Assembly: GCA_018268395.1 (NCBI GenBank)
Contig: JAFDWQ010000008.1
Coordinates: 140,960 to 204,959 of the forward strand
DNA: 64,000 nt
Direction: 5' to 3'
DNA from: Armatimonadota bacterium
GTDB lineage: Bacteria > Armatimonadota > Fimbriimonadia > Fimbriimonadales > Fimbriimonadaceae
The position numbers were made by a program, and so were the translations under genes. Numbering within the stretch: position 1 is the stretch's first letter; each line of letters starts with the position of its first letter. The notes beneath the pieces were generated by a model, which saw only the letters and a list, made by a program, of their open reading frames with translations, was not told where the DNA came from and made no database searches. This document shows, piece after piece, positions 8,283 to 16,729 of this stretch.

Positions 8283-9272
8283 ATGGTCAACCTCCAGCAC
8301 CTCTTCCGACTGCTGCAGGACTACTGGGCGGCGCAGGGGTGCGCGGTCTTGCAGCCCTACGACACCGAAGTCGGGGCGGGGACGAGCCACCCGGCGACGG
8401 CGTTGCGCTGCCTCGGGCCGGAGCCGTGGAACGCGTGCTACATCCAGCCGAGCCGGCGGCCGGCGGACGGGCGCTACACCCAGAACCCGATGCGCAACCA
8501 GCGCTACTACCAGTTCCAGGTGATCCTCAAGCCGAGCCCGGAGAACGTGGTCGACCTCTACATGGAGAGCCTGAACGCGATCGGCTTCGACACGAAGAAG
8601 AACGACGTGCGGCTGGTGGAGGACGACTGGGAGAACCCCTCGCTCGGTGCGGCGGGGGTCGGTTGGGAGGTCTGGCTGGACGGGACCGAGATCAGCCAGT
8701 TCACGTTCTTCCAACAGATGGGCGGGATCGAGTGCCGGCCCGTCTGCGCCGAGATCACCTACGGCCCCGAGCGGCTCGTGCTGATGCTGAACCGACAGAC
8801 GTCGATCTGGGAGGACCTGATGTGGAACGACAAGCTGTCGTACCGGGACATCGAATTCGACCAGGAGATGCAGAACAACGTGTTCAACTTCGAGGTCGCT
8901 TCGACCGACTTCTTGTTCCAGCTCTTCGACATGTACGAGGCGGAGAGCAAGCGGGTGCTCGAGACCCCGGTGAGTTGGGACGCGGGGCGCGGGATCTTGA
9001 CGGCCGGGGTTCCGTCTGCCCCCTCCTCGTCTGCAGGGGATGGTCCGTGCCCCGAAGACGAGGAGGGGGTCGGGGGTGGAGCAGGGGCTCAGGCCCTCGT
9101 CTATCCGGCGTTCGACCTCGCGCTGAAGTGCTCGCACGTCTTCAACCTGCTCGACGCGCGCGGGGCGGTCTCGGTGACCGAGCGCGCAGCCTACATCAAC
9201 CGGATCCGGGCGCGGGCCCGGGCGTGCTGCCTCAAGTACATGGAGCGGTACAAGACGCCGACGACCGCTTAG
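8283..9272 (+). CDS. glyQ: Glycyl-tRNA synthetase alpha subunit with an in-frame palindromic insert
   Basis: A 329-residue class II synthetase subunit (bacterial alpha2beta2 GlyRS), which charges tRNA-Gly together with GlyS. Strongly conserved stretches are present: LQDYWAAQGCAVLQPYDTEVG, GAGTSHPATALRCLGPEPW, YIQPSRRPADGRY, YYQFQVILKPSPEN, GWEVWLDGTEISQFTFFQQM and HVFNLLDARGAVSVTER. E. coli GlyQ has about 303 residues. The excess is residues 242-270, a Pro/Gly/Ser/Glu-rich stretch encoded by a repeat palindrome (9019-9069) that elsewhere in the window is intergenic. It falls between the helix around ESKRVLET and the conserved HVFNLLDAR segment. No glyS is in the window. The reading frame is otherwise intact, so the gene is presumed functional. 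Confidence 0.95.
   Translation: MVNLQHLFRLLQDYWAAQGCAVLQPYDTEVGAGTSHPATALRCLGPEPWNACYIQPSRRPADGRYTQNPMRNQRYYQFQVILKPSPENVVDLYMESLNAIGFDTKKNDVRLVEDDWENPSLGAAGVGWEVWLDGTEISQFTFFQQMGGIECRPVCAEITYGPERLVLMLNRQTSIWEDLMWNDKLSYRDIEFDQEMQNNVFNFEVASTDFLFQLFDMYEAESKRVLETPVSWDAGRGILTAGVPSAPSSSAGDGPCPEDEEGVGGGAGAQALVYPAFDLALKCSHVFNLLDARGAVSVTERAAYINRIRARARACCLKYMERYKTPTTA
9019..9069 (+). repeat. Palindromic repeat inserted inside glyQ
   Basis: Perfect 14-bp inverted arms, CCCCCTCCTCGTCT at 9019-9032 and AGACGAGGAGGGGG at 9056-9069, flank a 23-base loop containing GCAGGGGATGG and GTGCCCCGA. The same module, slightly decayed, occurs intergenically at about 5917-5975 and 6288-6340 within the repeat cluster upstream. 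The insert preserves the glyQ frame. Confidence 0.9.
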
Positions 9273-9326
9273 GCGGGGTGCAACCCGTCCGCGGGAATCT
9301 AGTATCGTAAGGACGGCGCACGGGAC

Positions 9327-10319
9327 ATGAGCGAAACGGTGGAAACGGCCTCCCAGGCTTTGGAACGCGAACTGAAGGCGTCCATCGACCGCGCCGTCGA
9401 AGCCAACGGTGGCGACACCGCGCCGATCCGGCCCGGGCACCGCGTCCCGTTCCATTGGCCGCCGCACCCGGTGAGCAAGGACTTCCACGTCCTACCGAGC
9501 GATTGGACGGGCCGCGCCACGTTGACGGTCGCGGGCGAGGAGTTCGAAGTCCAGATCGCACGGACGGCGCAAGGCGTGTTCGGCCGGATCGAGCGGGTCT
9601 GGAACGAGGCCCGCAGCCAGACGGTAGAGGACGTGCTCGTCGCGCTCCGGGAGGGTGCGGAGCCTTACTTCGCCCGGCAAGCCGCCCTCTCCCGGTGCTT
9701 GGGCCGGCAGGGCCGCTTCGAGGGCCTTGTCCGGGATCTGACGCCCGTCGAACTGGTCCGGTTGCTCTATTGCCCCGACCGTGACATCGCCCAAGAGGCC
9801 CAGCTCGCCATCGAGACGAACGCGTCGTCGGGGGTTTATTCCGACGCTTTGATCCATGTGTTGGAAGACGACCGTCATCCTCACCGTCGGATCGCCCAGT
9901 GGTGCGTCCTCGACATGTTCGAGGACCTTCCGAGCTTCTGCCCGGACCCGGAGACGCAGGCCCGCGCGATCGACGCGGTCAAGTCCTTGATCTGGAGCGC
10001 CGGCGACGACTACGCGCGGACGGTCTATAAGGCGGGCGTCGTGCTCGGCGGGCACATCTGCACGGACCGGGCCGCCGAGGCGCTCCTGGCCTGTGTCGGA
10101 GCCCCGAGCAAGTTCGGACGGCGCAGCGCGGTCCACGCGGTCTTCCACCTGGCCGAGTGGATGCCGGAGTACCGTGACCGGACGGTCTCGGCGCTCGAGG
10201 AAGCCGCGAGAAGCGATCCCGAGGACCGGCTCCGCGAGTTCGCCGCGTCCATGGCGCGCGACGTCCGGTCGGGCGCGTTCGACCATATGACCGAACCGGC
10301 GTTTCCCGAAGAGCTCTGA
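9327..10319 (+). CDS. Hypothetical protein, HEAT-like alpha-helical repeats
   Basis: A 330-residue protein starting at ATG 9327, 54 bp after glyQ. The N-terminal third (to about residue 110) has a beta-rich segment (DWTGRATLTVAGEEFEVQIA). The rest is helical, with repeating units such as LVRLLYCPDRDIAQEAQLAI, ALIHVLEDDRHPHRRIAQW and AVHAVFHLAEWMPEYRD, which resemble HEAT/armadillo repeats. No catalytic motif is seen. It may be a scaffolding or adaptor protein. Its stop lies 20 bp before the peptidase gene, so co-transcription is plausible. Confidence 0.6.
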   Translation: MSETVETASQALERELKASIDRAVEANGGDTAPIRPGHRVPFHWPPHPVSKDFHVLPSDWTGRATLTVAGEEFEVQIARTAQGVFGRIERVWNEARSQTVEDVLVALREGAEPYFARQAALSRCLGRQGRFEGLVRDLTPVELVRLLYCPDRDIAQEAQLAIETNASSGVYSDALIHVLEDDRHPHRRIAQWCVLDMFEDLPSFCPDPETQARAIDAVKSLIWSAGDDYARTVYKAGVVLGGHICTDRAAEALLACVGAPSKFGRRSAVHAVFHLAEWMPEYRDRTVSALEEAARSDPEDRLREFAASMARDVRSGAFDHMTEPAFPEEL

Positions 10320-10339
10320 TCGGGATATTCTTGGCCGTG

Positions 10340-11563
10340 ATGCTCGACCTGCTCACCGCGTCCTTGGACGACGTCCTCGCCGACAAGCGCCTTCGGGGCG
10401 CCCAGATCGGGGTCTGCGTCACCGACGCGACCGGGAACGTCCTCTACGGCCGGTCGTCCGACTCGCGGTTCGTCCCTGCGAGCAACGAAAAGATCTTCTC
10501 GGCCCTCTATGCGATGGACGTGTGCGGACCGGACGCCGTCTTCCAGACCAAAGTGTGGAAGTTCAAGGACCGGATCGTCGTCTCGGTGCCGGGCGACGCG
10601 ACATTGACCCTCGAGCAGCTCCGCAAGGCCCGCAAAGCGCTTCAGATCGCTCCCAAGACTCCCGTCGAAGTCCACGCCCCGTTCCAGCAGCAGCTCGGCC
10701 CAGGTTGGGAATGGGACGACCTGCCGTGGGCCTACGCGGCCCGGACGTCGCCGTTCGCGTTCGACGACGCGATGTTCGAGGTCTGGTCGGACAAAGGCAA
10801 GCTCCGCACTTTGGCACCGGAACTGAACGTCCGCGTCGTGCGCTCGTCGCGGGCTTCCCGCACGGTCCATTACGATCCTTCGACGGCCGTGTTGACCGTG
10901 AAGTCGCCGTTGCCCAAGTCGACGGTCCGTTTGGAGAAGTGCGCTCAGGCGAACCCGTTCGCCTCGGCGTCTTTGGCGCTGGGCGGCAAGGGGACGTACA
11001 GCGACGGGCCGCTCCCCGAGACTCCCGCCGACCTCGTCATCGACAGCAAGCCGCTCAGCGCCCTCGCGAAGACCTGCTTGGAACTGAGCGTCAACACGCA
11101 AGCCGAGCACTTGTTGGCGGTGGGAGCGCTCAAAGAGGGCCCGATCTTGGGCCGGCTGTACGACGTCGCCCCGGACCGGATGCGCGACTACCTCTGCAAG
11201 GTCGCCGCGATCGATCCGGAGACGTTTCGCCCCGTCGACGGTAGCGGCTTGAGCCGGCACAACTCGGTGACGCCGAACACGGTCTGCAAGGCCCTCCTCT
11301 ACGCGTCGCAGCGGCCCTACTGGGAGACATGGAAGCACTGCCTGGACTCGCCAGGCGAGGGGACGATGACGTCGCGGCTCAAAGGCAGCAGTTTTCTGGG
11401 GAAGACCGGCACGATGGATGCAGTCGTGTGCCTTAGCGGGTACGTGACGAAAGCCGACGGGTCGCTCCTGACCTTCAGTTTTCTCGTCAACGGAAACCTC
11501 GCCTCCGCCAACGACGTGCGGGCCGTTCAAGACCGGTTCGTGCGCACGTTGGAAAAAGGCTGA
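10340..11563 (+). CDS. D-alanyl-D-alanine carboxypeptidase/endopeptidase (peptidase S13, PBP4-type)
   Basis: A 407-residue S13 penicillin-binding protein. The three active-site motifs are present: SxxK as S48-NEK (FVPASNEKIFSALYAMD), SxN as SVNTQAEHLL, and KTG in FLGKTGTMD. DGSGLSRHN is the usual conserved loop before the C-terminal part. It would trim or cleave peptidoglycan cross-links. No signal peptide is visible from the ATG at 10340, nor from the in-frame TTG at 10331 or GTG at 10337, although PBP4 proteins are normally periplasmic. Either export uses a non-canonical route or the protein differs from the family. Confidence 0.85.
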   Translation: MLDLLTASLDDVLADKRLRGAQIGVCVTDATGNVLYGRSSDSRFVPASNEKIFSALYAMDVCGPDAVFQTKVWKFKDRIVVSVPGDATLTLEQLRKARKALQIAPKTPVEVHAPFQQQLGPGWEWDDLPWAYAARTSPFAFDDAMFEVWSDKGKLRTLAPELNVRVVRSSRASRTVHYDPSTAVLTVKSPLPKSTVRLEKCAQANPFASASLALGGKGTYSDGPLPETPADLVIDSKPLSALAKTCLELSVNTQAEHLLAVGALKEGPILGRLYDVAPDRMRDYLCKVAAIDPETFRPVDGSGLSRHNSVTPNTVCKALLYASQRPYWETWKHCLDSPGEGTMTSRLKGSSFLGKTGTMDAVVCLSGYVTKADGSLLTFSFLVNGNLASANDVRAVQDRFVRTLEKG

Positions 11564-11568
11564 CCTTG

Positions 11569-11904
11569 ATGCGAACCAACCTCGCCTTGTCCGAACCCTT
11601 GAAGCGGTTCTTCCCGACCCGCGCCATCGCGCTCCTGATGGCCATCGGATTCCTCGATCTCGTCATGACGGCGGTGTTGCACGCGTTCGGCCTGATCGTA
11701 GAGTTGAACCCCGTCATGAAGGTGTTCATCGAAAGGAGCGAGTGGTTGTTCGTCCTTGTGAAGGGTTCGACCCTGGCCGCCGCTTGGTTCGCCATGGTCG
11801 CCTACTCGCGGGTCAACCTGGACTTCGTCCGACGAGCGGCGTTGACCGGTTCGATCGTCTATCTGACGGTCTGGACCGTGTGGTTCTTCTTCGGCAAACC
11901 CTGA
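11569..11904 (+). CDS. Small integral membrane protein, DUF5658-like
   Basis: A 111-residue protein with about three transmembrane helices: AIALLMAIGFLDLVMTAVLH, FVLVKGSTLAAAWFAMVAY and GSIVYLTVWTVWFFFG. The pattern FLDLVMTAVLHAFGLIVELN followed by PVM and a later VKG resembles DUF5658 membrane proteins (LD...E-NP...VK). Function is unknown. The ATG at 11569 lies 5 bp after the peptidase stop and is preferred over the TTG one codon before it. Confidence 0.65.
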   Translation: MRTNLALSEPLKRFFPTRAIALLMAIGFLDLVMTAVLHAFGLIVELNPVMKVFIERSEWLFVLVKGSTLAAAWFAMVAYSRVNLDFVRRAALTGSIVYLTVWTVWFFFGKP

Positions 11905-11933
11905 GCGGGCCGGAGTCTCGGTAAAGTGGACGG

Positions 11934-13031
11934 GTGCCGACCGTTGGTGACGCCCTTGCCGCCCTAGAAGAACTGGCCCCGTCTCGCGATGCGTTCTCGT
12001 TCGACAAGGTCGGCCTCCAGGTGGGCGACCCTATGCGACCCTTACGGTCTCTCGCCACGACGCTCGACGCGACGGAGAGTGCCGTCGCTTGGGCCGTGGA
12101 CCAAGGTGCCGACCTGGTCGTCTCCCACCACCCTCTCGTCTGGGAACCCCTGACCGCCCTCCGATGGGACACGCGCAAAGGGCGCGTCCTCCGGCTTTTG
12201 ACCGAGCGGGGGGTGTCCTTGATCGCGGCCCACACGAACTGGGACTGTGCCAAGGGGGGCGTCAGCGACGCCCTCGCCGCCCGGCTCGAATTGTCCGACG
12301 TGAGACCGTTCGGAAGTTCTGCGGTCGGCCCAGCTTGGAAGCTCGTGGCCTTCGTGCCCGTGGAATCGGCCGAAGCCGTCATCGACGCCGTCTCTTTGGC
12401 GGGAGCGGGCCGAATCGGGGAGTACGCGCGATGCGCTTTCGTCCACGAGGGCACGGGAACGTTCTTAGGAGGGCCAGACTCGAATCCGGTCATCGGACGG
12501 CCTGGCCGCATCGAAACCGTGCGTGAATCCAGAATCGAGTGCATCGTCCCGGACGGGGCTGTATGGGCGGTCGAAACCGCGCTTGTCGCGGCCCATCCTT
12601 ATGAGACGCCCGCTTACGACTTTGTCCGGCTCCGTGACGCCTCCGGGCGGCCTGTCGGCAGGATCGGTCGGCTGACCGCTCCGATGTCCTATGCCGCCTT
12701 CGCGGGTCTGGTCGACGGAGCTTTGTCGACACGGTCGGTCCGTTGGGGCCAGGAGGGCGACGTGACCCACGTCGCGGTCTGCGGAGGCGCGGGCGACGAC
12801 GATTGGGCGGCGGCGGCGAAAGCTGGAGCCGACGTGTTCGTCACGGGTGAAGTGAGGCACCACAATACGGTCGAAGCTTCGGAGGTCGTCCGCTTGGTCC
12901 AAGCGGGGCATTATGCGACCGAACAACCCGGGGTCGAAGCGCTGGCAGTCGCGCTGGAGGCAAAACTGGGGGTCCGGGCGAAAGTCTACGTCCCGGAACC
13001 GGGCGTCGACGGACGGCCGCTCGCGCATTGA
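11934..13031 (+). CDS. Nif3-like dinuclear metal-center protein (DUF34)
   Basis: A 365-residue Nif3/YqfO-type protein starting at GTG 11934. The metal-binding features are present: DLVVSHHPLVW (two His), IAAHTNWDCAKGGVSDALA (His and Asp), and near the C-terminus a conserved DVFVTGEVRHHNTVEA followed by AGHYATEQPG. The middle (about residues 125-225) holds the extra alpha/beta (CutA-like) insert typical of the long YqfO subfamily: KLVAFVPVESAEAVIDAVSL through VAAHPYETPAYDF. Members bind two metal ions and form hexamers. A GTP cyclohydrolase I role has been proposed for some, but the general role is unsettled. Confidence 0.9.
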   Translation: MPTVGDALAALEELAPSRDAFSFDKVGLQVGDPMRPLRSLATTLDATESAVAWAVDQGADLVVSHHPLVWEPLTALRWDTRKGRVLRLLTERGVSLIAAHTNWDCAKGGVSDALAARLELSDVRPFGSSAVGPAWKLVAFVPVESAEAVIDAVSLAGAGRIGEYARCAFVHEGTGTFLGGPDSNPVIGRPGRIETVRESRIECIVPDGAVWAVETALVAAHPYETPAYDFVRLRDASGRPVGRIGRLTAPMSYAAFAGLVDGALSTRSVRWGQEGDVTHVAVCGGAGDDDWAAAAKAGADVFVTGEVRHHNTVEASEVVRLVQAGHYATEQPGVEALAVALEAKLGVRAKVYVPEPGVDGRPLAH

Positions 13032-13040
13032 AACGAAGTG

Positions 13041-13116
13041 TGGTAGCCCGGACGGGGCTCGAACCCGCGATTTCCTCCTTGAAAGGGAGGCGTCCTAACC
13101 ACTAGACCACCGGGCC
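13041..13116 (-). tRNA. tRNA-Glu (anticodon UUC)
   Basis: A cloverleaf folds on the minus strand: acceptor GGCCCGG/CCGGGCT, D arm GTCTAGTGGTTAGGAC, anticodon stem CCTCC/GGAGG around loop CTTTCAA (anticodon TTC), T arm GCGGGTTCGAGCCCCGT, and an encoded CCA end. It lies just after the Nif3 gene, in the opposite orientation. Confidence 0.95.
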
Positions 13117-13152
13117 ACTTAGGGCTGTCCAGTGTGTCCGAAAGCCGTGGCG

Positions 13153-13187
13153 CAAAACAAGACCGCACAGGCCATGGGCCTGTGCGG
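13153..13187 (-). terminator. Rho-independent terminator of the NlpC/P60 gene
   Basis: Perfect 11-bp arms CCGCACAGGCC (13163-13173) and GGCCTGTGCGG (13177-13187) with a 3-base loop. On the minus strand the hairpin is followed by TCTTGTTTTG, a U-rich tail. It begins 20 bp after the stop of the gene at 13208. Confidence 0.85.
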
Positions 13188-13207
13188 TGTCCTGTGATTT
13201 GGGCCTT

Positions 13208-14797
13208 TCAGCGTCCGACGGCGTCGGTGCCCTTTGTGACCTTGGGTTCGGTCGGAGCGCCCTCGTCCTTCTTGGGAGCCGCTTCCGGCTTCGTTGCGAC
13301 GGCGTCCTCGCTCTTTTCGGTCGTCTTCTTTTTCGACGACGTCGATCTCGTGGACGGCTTTTCGTCGTTCGAAGACGACGCACCGTTCGCGACGCGCCGG
13401 GCTCCGGCGAACCGCTTGTTGTAGTAACCGTCGGAGAGGTCGTTGATCCGGACCTTTCCGCCGCCGCTGCTGGCGTGGATGAACTTGCCGTTGCCGACGT
13501 AGATGCCGACGTGGCTCACGCGGTCGCTGCGCGTCGTCTTAAAGAAGACCAAGTCTCCCTTCTTGAGTTCGTCCTTGGCGACCTTTTGTCCCTTGTGCGA
13601 CTGCTCGTTGGCGGTACGCGGCAAGCGCGTGCCGTGGCGGGAGTACACGTAGCTCGTGAAGCCGCTGCAGTCGAACCCGTTCGTCGACGTCCCGCCCCAT
13701 CGGTAGTGGACGCCCATGTTCTTCATGGCCGTCCCGATGAGTCCGTCCTTGTCGACGCTGTTCGAAGCCACGACGTCGTTATAGTCCGGGCTGGAGACCG
13801 TGCGACGAGGCTTGCGGTCGAACCTCGGAGTGCTCCGCCTGGACTCGCTGTTCCGGGCCACATAGGACTTGGCGGAAGACTTCGGCGCGGTACGGGCGAT
13901 CACCGGTTCGCCCGAACGCCGACGGACGGCGCGGACTCCCGATTCTTCCTCGGCCCTGGCCACCATTTCGGCGGTCACCGGCGCGAGCATGTCTCCGCGG
14001 ATCCAGCCGACGGTGCCGCCGCTGAATTTGACTTTGTAGTAATTGCCGATCCGGTCGGCGACGGTCGCGAACCGGCCGTATTCGACCAGGACGACTTTGC
14101 CCGCGTCGGGCCGGGCGCCGCTCCGGACGACCACGTTGTCACGGATCACCCGCGCCCTCTTGGTCGTGATGCGGGCGATCTTCGAACCGCTCTTACCGGG
14201 CACGGTGACGGTGGAACCTGGTCGGAGCCTGTTCCAGTCGACGCCCGGGTTCATCGCGCGAAGCTGCTTGGGCGTGATGCCATAGCCCCTGGCGATGATC
14301 CAATCGTTGTCGTCCGAGGTGACCTTGTGCTTGGACGTTCCCGTCGGCTTCGTGCTCGCAAGGGTCATGGTCGTCGGCTTGACGACTTCGGCGACCAAAG
14401 TGGGTTTCTGACGGTCGGGGACCTTGATCGAGAAGCCCGGCCTCAACGCCGTCCACTTCACTCCAGGGTTCATCGTCCGCAGTTCGCTCGGCTTGATGCC
14501 ATAGCGCCGGGCCACCGACCAATCGGTGTCCCCGTTCTTCACGATGTAGGCGCCCGGCCCGGCCTCGACGGCCGCGGGCTTGGACTTGATCCGTCCAGGG
14601 ATGACGACGACCATTCCTGCGCGGAGCCGTTCGGGCTTCACGTCAGGGTTGGCCAGCATGAGACGCTCGTAGCCCGTGCTGTACCTCTTGGAAATGCTGG
14701 CGAACGTTTCGTTCGCGCCGACGCGGTGCAAGTTGGGCGGTGTGTAGGCGGTGCCCGCCAATAAGGCGGTCGCCCAGAGCGTTCCGGAAATGATCAA
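13208..14797 (-). CDS. Peptidoglycan hydrolase: three LysM, SH3, NlpC/P60
   Basis: A 529-residue exported cell-wall enzyme. The start is TTG at 14797 with GGAAGAAGAAG just upstream. A short hydrophobic N-terminus (IISGTLWATALLAGTAY) serves as signal or anchor. Three LysM peptidoglycan-binding repeats lie at about 23-68, 83-127 and 156-200, each ending L/F-RPG-x-x-V/I-x-V/I-P. An SH3-like domain is at 216-275. A Ser/Arg-rich linker leads to the NlpC/P60 domain (350-455) with catalytic C377 (NGFDCSGF), H429 (VSHVGIYVG) and H441. The tail from 455 is a low-complexity Lys/Ser/Glu region. It probably cleaves stem peptides between D-Glu and the diamino acid. Confidence 0.9.
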   Translation of the reverse strand: MIISGTLWATALLAGTAYTPPNLHRVGANETFASISKRYSTGYERLMLANPDVKPERLRAGMVVVIPGRIKSKPAAVEAGPGAYIVKNGDTDWSVARRYGIKPSELRTMNPGVKWTALRPGFSIKVPDRQKPTLVAEVVKPTTMTLASTKPTGTSKHKVTSDDNDWIIARGYGITPKQLRAMNPGVDWNRLRPGSTVTVPGKSGSKIARITTKRARVIRDNVVVRSGARPDAGKVVLVEYGRFATVADRIGNYYKVKFSGGTVGWIRGDMLAPVTAEMVARAEEESGVRAVRRRSGEPVIARTAPKSSAKSYVARNSESRRSTPRFDRKPRRTVSSPDYNDVVASNSVDKDGLIGTAMKNMGVHYRWGGTSTNGFDCSGFTSYVYSRHGTRLPRTANEQSHKGQKVAKDELKKGDLVFFKTTRSDRVSHVGIYVGNGKFIHASSGGGKVRINDLSDGYYNKRFAGARRVANGASSSNDEKPSTRSTSSKKKTTEKSEDAVATKPEAAPKKDEGAPTEPKVTKGTDAVGR

Positions 14798-14979
14798 ACT
14801 TCTTCTTCCTCCTCCGGCGGCGGCGGTCCTGCGCCAACAGGCTCACCGCGCCGACATCCTACCGCTACACCGAGGAGGATGTCAACCCTCAACCGAACGA
14901 TCCGGGACCCCGGACGCACGGACATACACATTATCGGCCGCCCCGGGTTCCCGCTCAGGTACAGTTTTTTCAACCGACT

Positions 14980-15861
14980 ATGCTCAGCGTGCTCATCGTG
15001 AACTGGAACACGAAGGACATGTTGCGCCGATGCCTCGCGTCCGTCCTTGAACATCCCCCCGCGGGCGAGTACGAGACGATCGTCGTGGACAACGGCTCCC
15101 ATGACGGTAGCGCCGATATGGTGGAATCCGAGTTTCCAGGGGTCATCCTCGTCCGTGCAGGTTCGAATCTAGGCTACGCCGCCGGCAACAACTTAGCGTT
15201 TTCGAAGGCAAAAGGTGACTTTCTCTTAACGCTTAATCCCGATACAGAATTCGAAGACGGATCATTGACAACGGCTTTAGGCGTCCTTAAATCATACCCT
15301 GAGTACGGTGTCTTAGGGATCAAGCTTATCGGACTTGACAAATTAGTCCAAAAGTCCGTGAGAGGCTTTCCCACGATCCTTGGAATCTTGGGCGCGTGGA
15401 CGAAACTCGACGCCCTTTGGCCTTATGGGCCCTTCGGGTCGTATTCCCTGCCGGCCTTCGACTATGCCCAAGACGGGCCGGCGCCTCAGCCGATGGGGAC
15501 GTTCCTGCTCTTTCGCCGTACATCGTTAGAGACGGTCGGCGACCCCCGAAAGCCGTTCGACGAGGCGTTCCCGATCTTTTTCAACGAGGTCGACCTGCTC
15601 TATCGGCTCCTACGGTCGGGCTGCCCGTGCTTCTATACGGCCAAGGCCCATGTCCTGCACCATCACGGGGCGAGCACGAAGCAGGTGCGCAAAAGTATGA
15701 TCTGGGAGTCCCACGACAGCCTGGTGCGTTATTTCGGGAAACACCTGAAGTGGCCCGCCCGGGCCCTCCTGCCCGTGATCGCCGCCGCGGCTTGGACAGG
15801 GGCTTTTCTCAGGGCGAAAGGCCACCATGCCGGATTTCGAACTCAGCATCACGATCTGTAG
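14980..15861 (+). CDS. Glycosyltransferase family 2 (rhamnosyltransferase-like)
   Basis: A 293-residue GT2 enzyme beginning MLSVLIVNWNTKDMLRRCLA. GT-A features are present: IVVDNGSHDGSADM (nucleotide binding), GSNLGYAAGNNLAF, and LTLNPDTEFED, where the DxD-equivalent is NPDTE. The later FNEVDLLYRL is the catalytic-base region (E/D-D type). It ends in a hydrophobic segment (LLPVIAAAAWTGAFLR) that may tether it to the membrane. It overlaps the next GT2 gene by 35 bp. About 170 bp in its middle uses AT-rich codons unlike its neighbours. It probably adds sugars to a surface polysaccharide with the following two genes. Confidence 0.85.
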   Translation: MLSVLIVNWNTKDMLRRCLASVLEHPPAGEYETIVVDNGSHDGSADMVESEFPGVILVRAGSNLGYAAGNNLAFSKAKGDFLLTLNPDTEFEDGSLTTALGVLKSYPEYGVLGIKLIGLDKLVQKSVRGFPTILGILGAWTKLDALWPYGPFGSYSLPAFDYAQDGPAPQPMGTFLLFRRTSLETVGDPRKPFDEAFPIFFNEVDLLYRLLRSGCPCFYTAKAHVLHHHGASTKQVRKSMIWESHDSLVRYFGKHLKWPARALLPVIAAAAWTGAFLRAKGHHAGFRTQHHDL

Positions 15862-16729
15862 CTGGAACACCGTCGAGGACCTGCGCGCGTGCCTCCAGAG
15901 CCTGAAGGCGGAAGCGGCCCAGGTGCCGGGGTTCGAAGTCATCGTCGTCGACAACGCGTCCGAAGACGGGTCGCCGGACATGGTCGAGTCCGAGTTTCCG
16001 GAGTTCCGGCTCCTTCGCCAGACCGTCAACCTCGGGTTCACGGGAGGGCACAACCTGGCGATCGCGGAACGGGCCGGTCGTCACGTCGCACTCTTGAACT
16101 CGGACACGGTCGTCCACCCCGGCGCGGTCCGGACGGTCTTGGAATTCATGGAAGGGCGTCCTGACGCCGGCGTCGTCGGCCCGAAGCTCCTGAACCCGGA
16201 CGGAAGCCTTCAATACAGTTGCCGCAAGTTCCCCGACCCGCTCGCGGCGGCGTTCCGGAACACCTTCCTCGGACGGTGGTTCCCGGACAACAGATACGTC
16301 CGGGACTATCTCATGAAGGACGTCGCCCACGACCAGACCCGGGAGGTCGACTGGGTCAGCGGGGCCGCGATGTTCATCCGAGACGACCTGGTCGACGCGA
16401 TCGGCGGGCTCGACGACCGCTACTTCATGTACTGCGAAGACACCGATTTCTGCAAAAGGACGTGGGAAGCGGGCTACAAAGTCGTCTATCTGCCGACGGC
16501 CGTCGTCACCCATGCGATCGGCCGGAGCACCGACCGCGTCGCGAACAAAATGATCGTCCGGTTCCACAAGTCGATGTTCCGGTTCTATCGGAAACATTTG
16601 ATCCCCCGCGTCTGGGTGCCGCTACGACCGGGTTGTCTCCTATTGGCCGCTCTCGCACTCTCGACCCGGGCCGGGCTATTCTTGGCCGGGAACGCCATGG
16701 ACGCCCTGAAGCGGAGGTTCGCGAAGTGA
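15827..16729 (+). CDS. Glycosyltransferase family 2
   Basis: A 300-residue GT2 enzyme. Signature segments: SITICSWNTVEDLRACLQSL, VIVVDNASEDGSPDM, TVNLGFTGGHNLAIAE, VALLNSDTVVHPGAV, WVSGAAMFIRDDLVDAIGG and RYFMYCEDTDFCKRTWEAGY (CEDTDF is the catalytic acidic motif). The C-terminal hydrophobic stretch CLLLAALALSTRAGLFLAG suggests membrane association. Its start lies inside the preceding GT2 gene and its stop overlaps the next start by four bases (GTGA), so the three genes form a tight operon. It resembles dTDP-rhamnose-dependent transferases, but the donor is not provable here. Confidence 0.85.
   Translation: MPDFELSITICSWNTVEDLRACLQSLKAEAAQVPGFEVIVVDNASEDGSPDMVESEFPEFRLLRQTVNLGFTGGHNLAIAERAGRHVALLNSDTVVHPGAVRTVLEFMEGRPDAGVVGPKLLNPDGSLQYSCRKFPDPLAAAFRNTFLGRWFPDNRYVRDYLMKDVAHDQTREVDWVSGAAMFIRDDLVDAIGGLDDRYFMYCEDTDFCKRTWEAGYKVVYLPTAVVTHAIGRSTDRVANKMIVRFHKSMFRFYRKHLIPRVWVPLRPGCLLLAALALSTRAGLFLAGNAMDALKRRFAK

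Noticed and set aside
8199..9488. 429-codon minus-strand frame over glyQ
   Set aside because: Antisense to a strongly conserved synthetase; no motif; Arg/Val/Leu-rich composition.
13187..14764. 525-codon plus-strand frame opposite the LysM/NlpC gene
   Set aside because: Arg/Val/Asp-rich antisense shadow typical of high-GC DNA; the minus-strand protein has complete domains, a start and a terminator.
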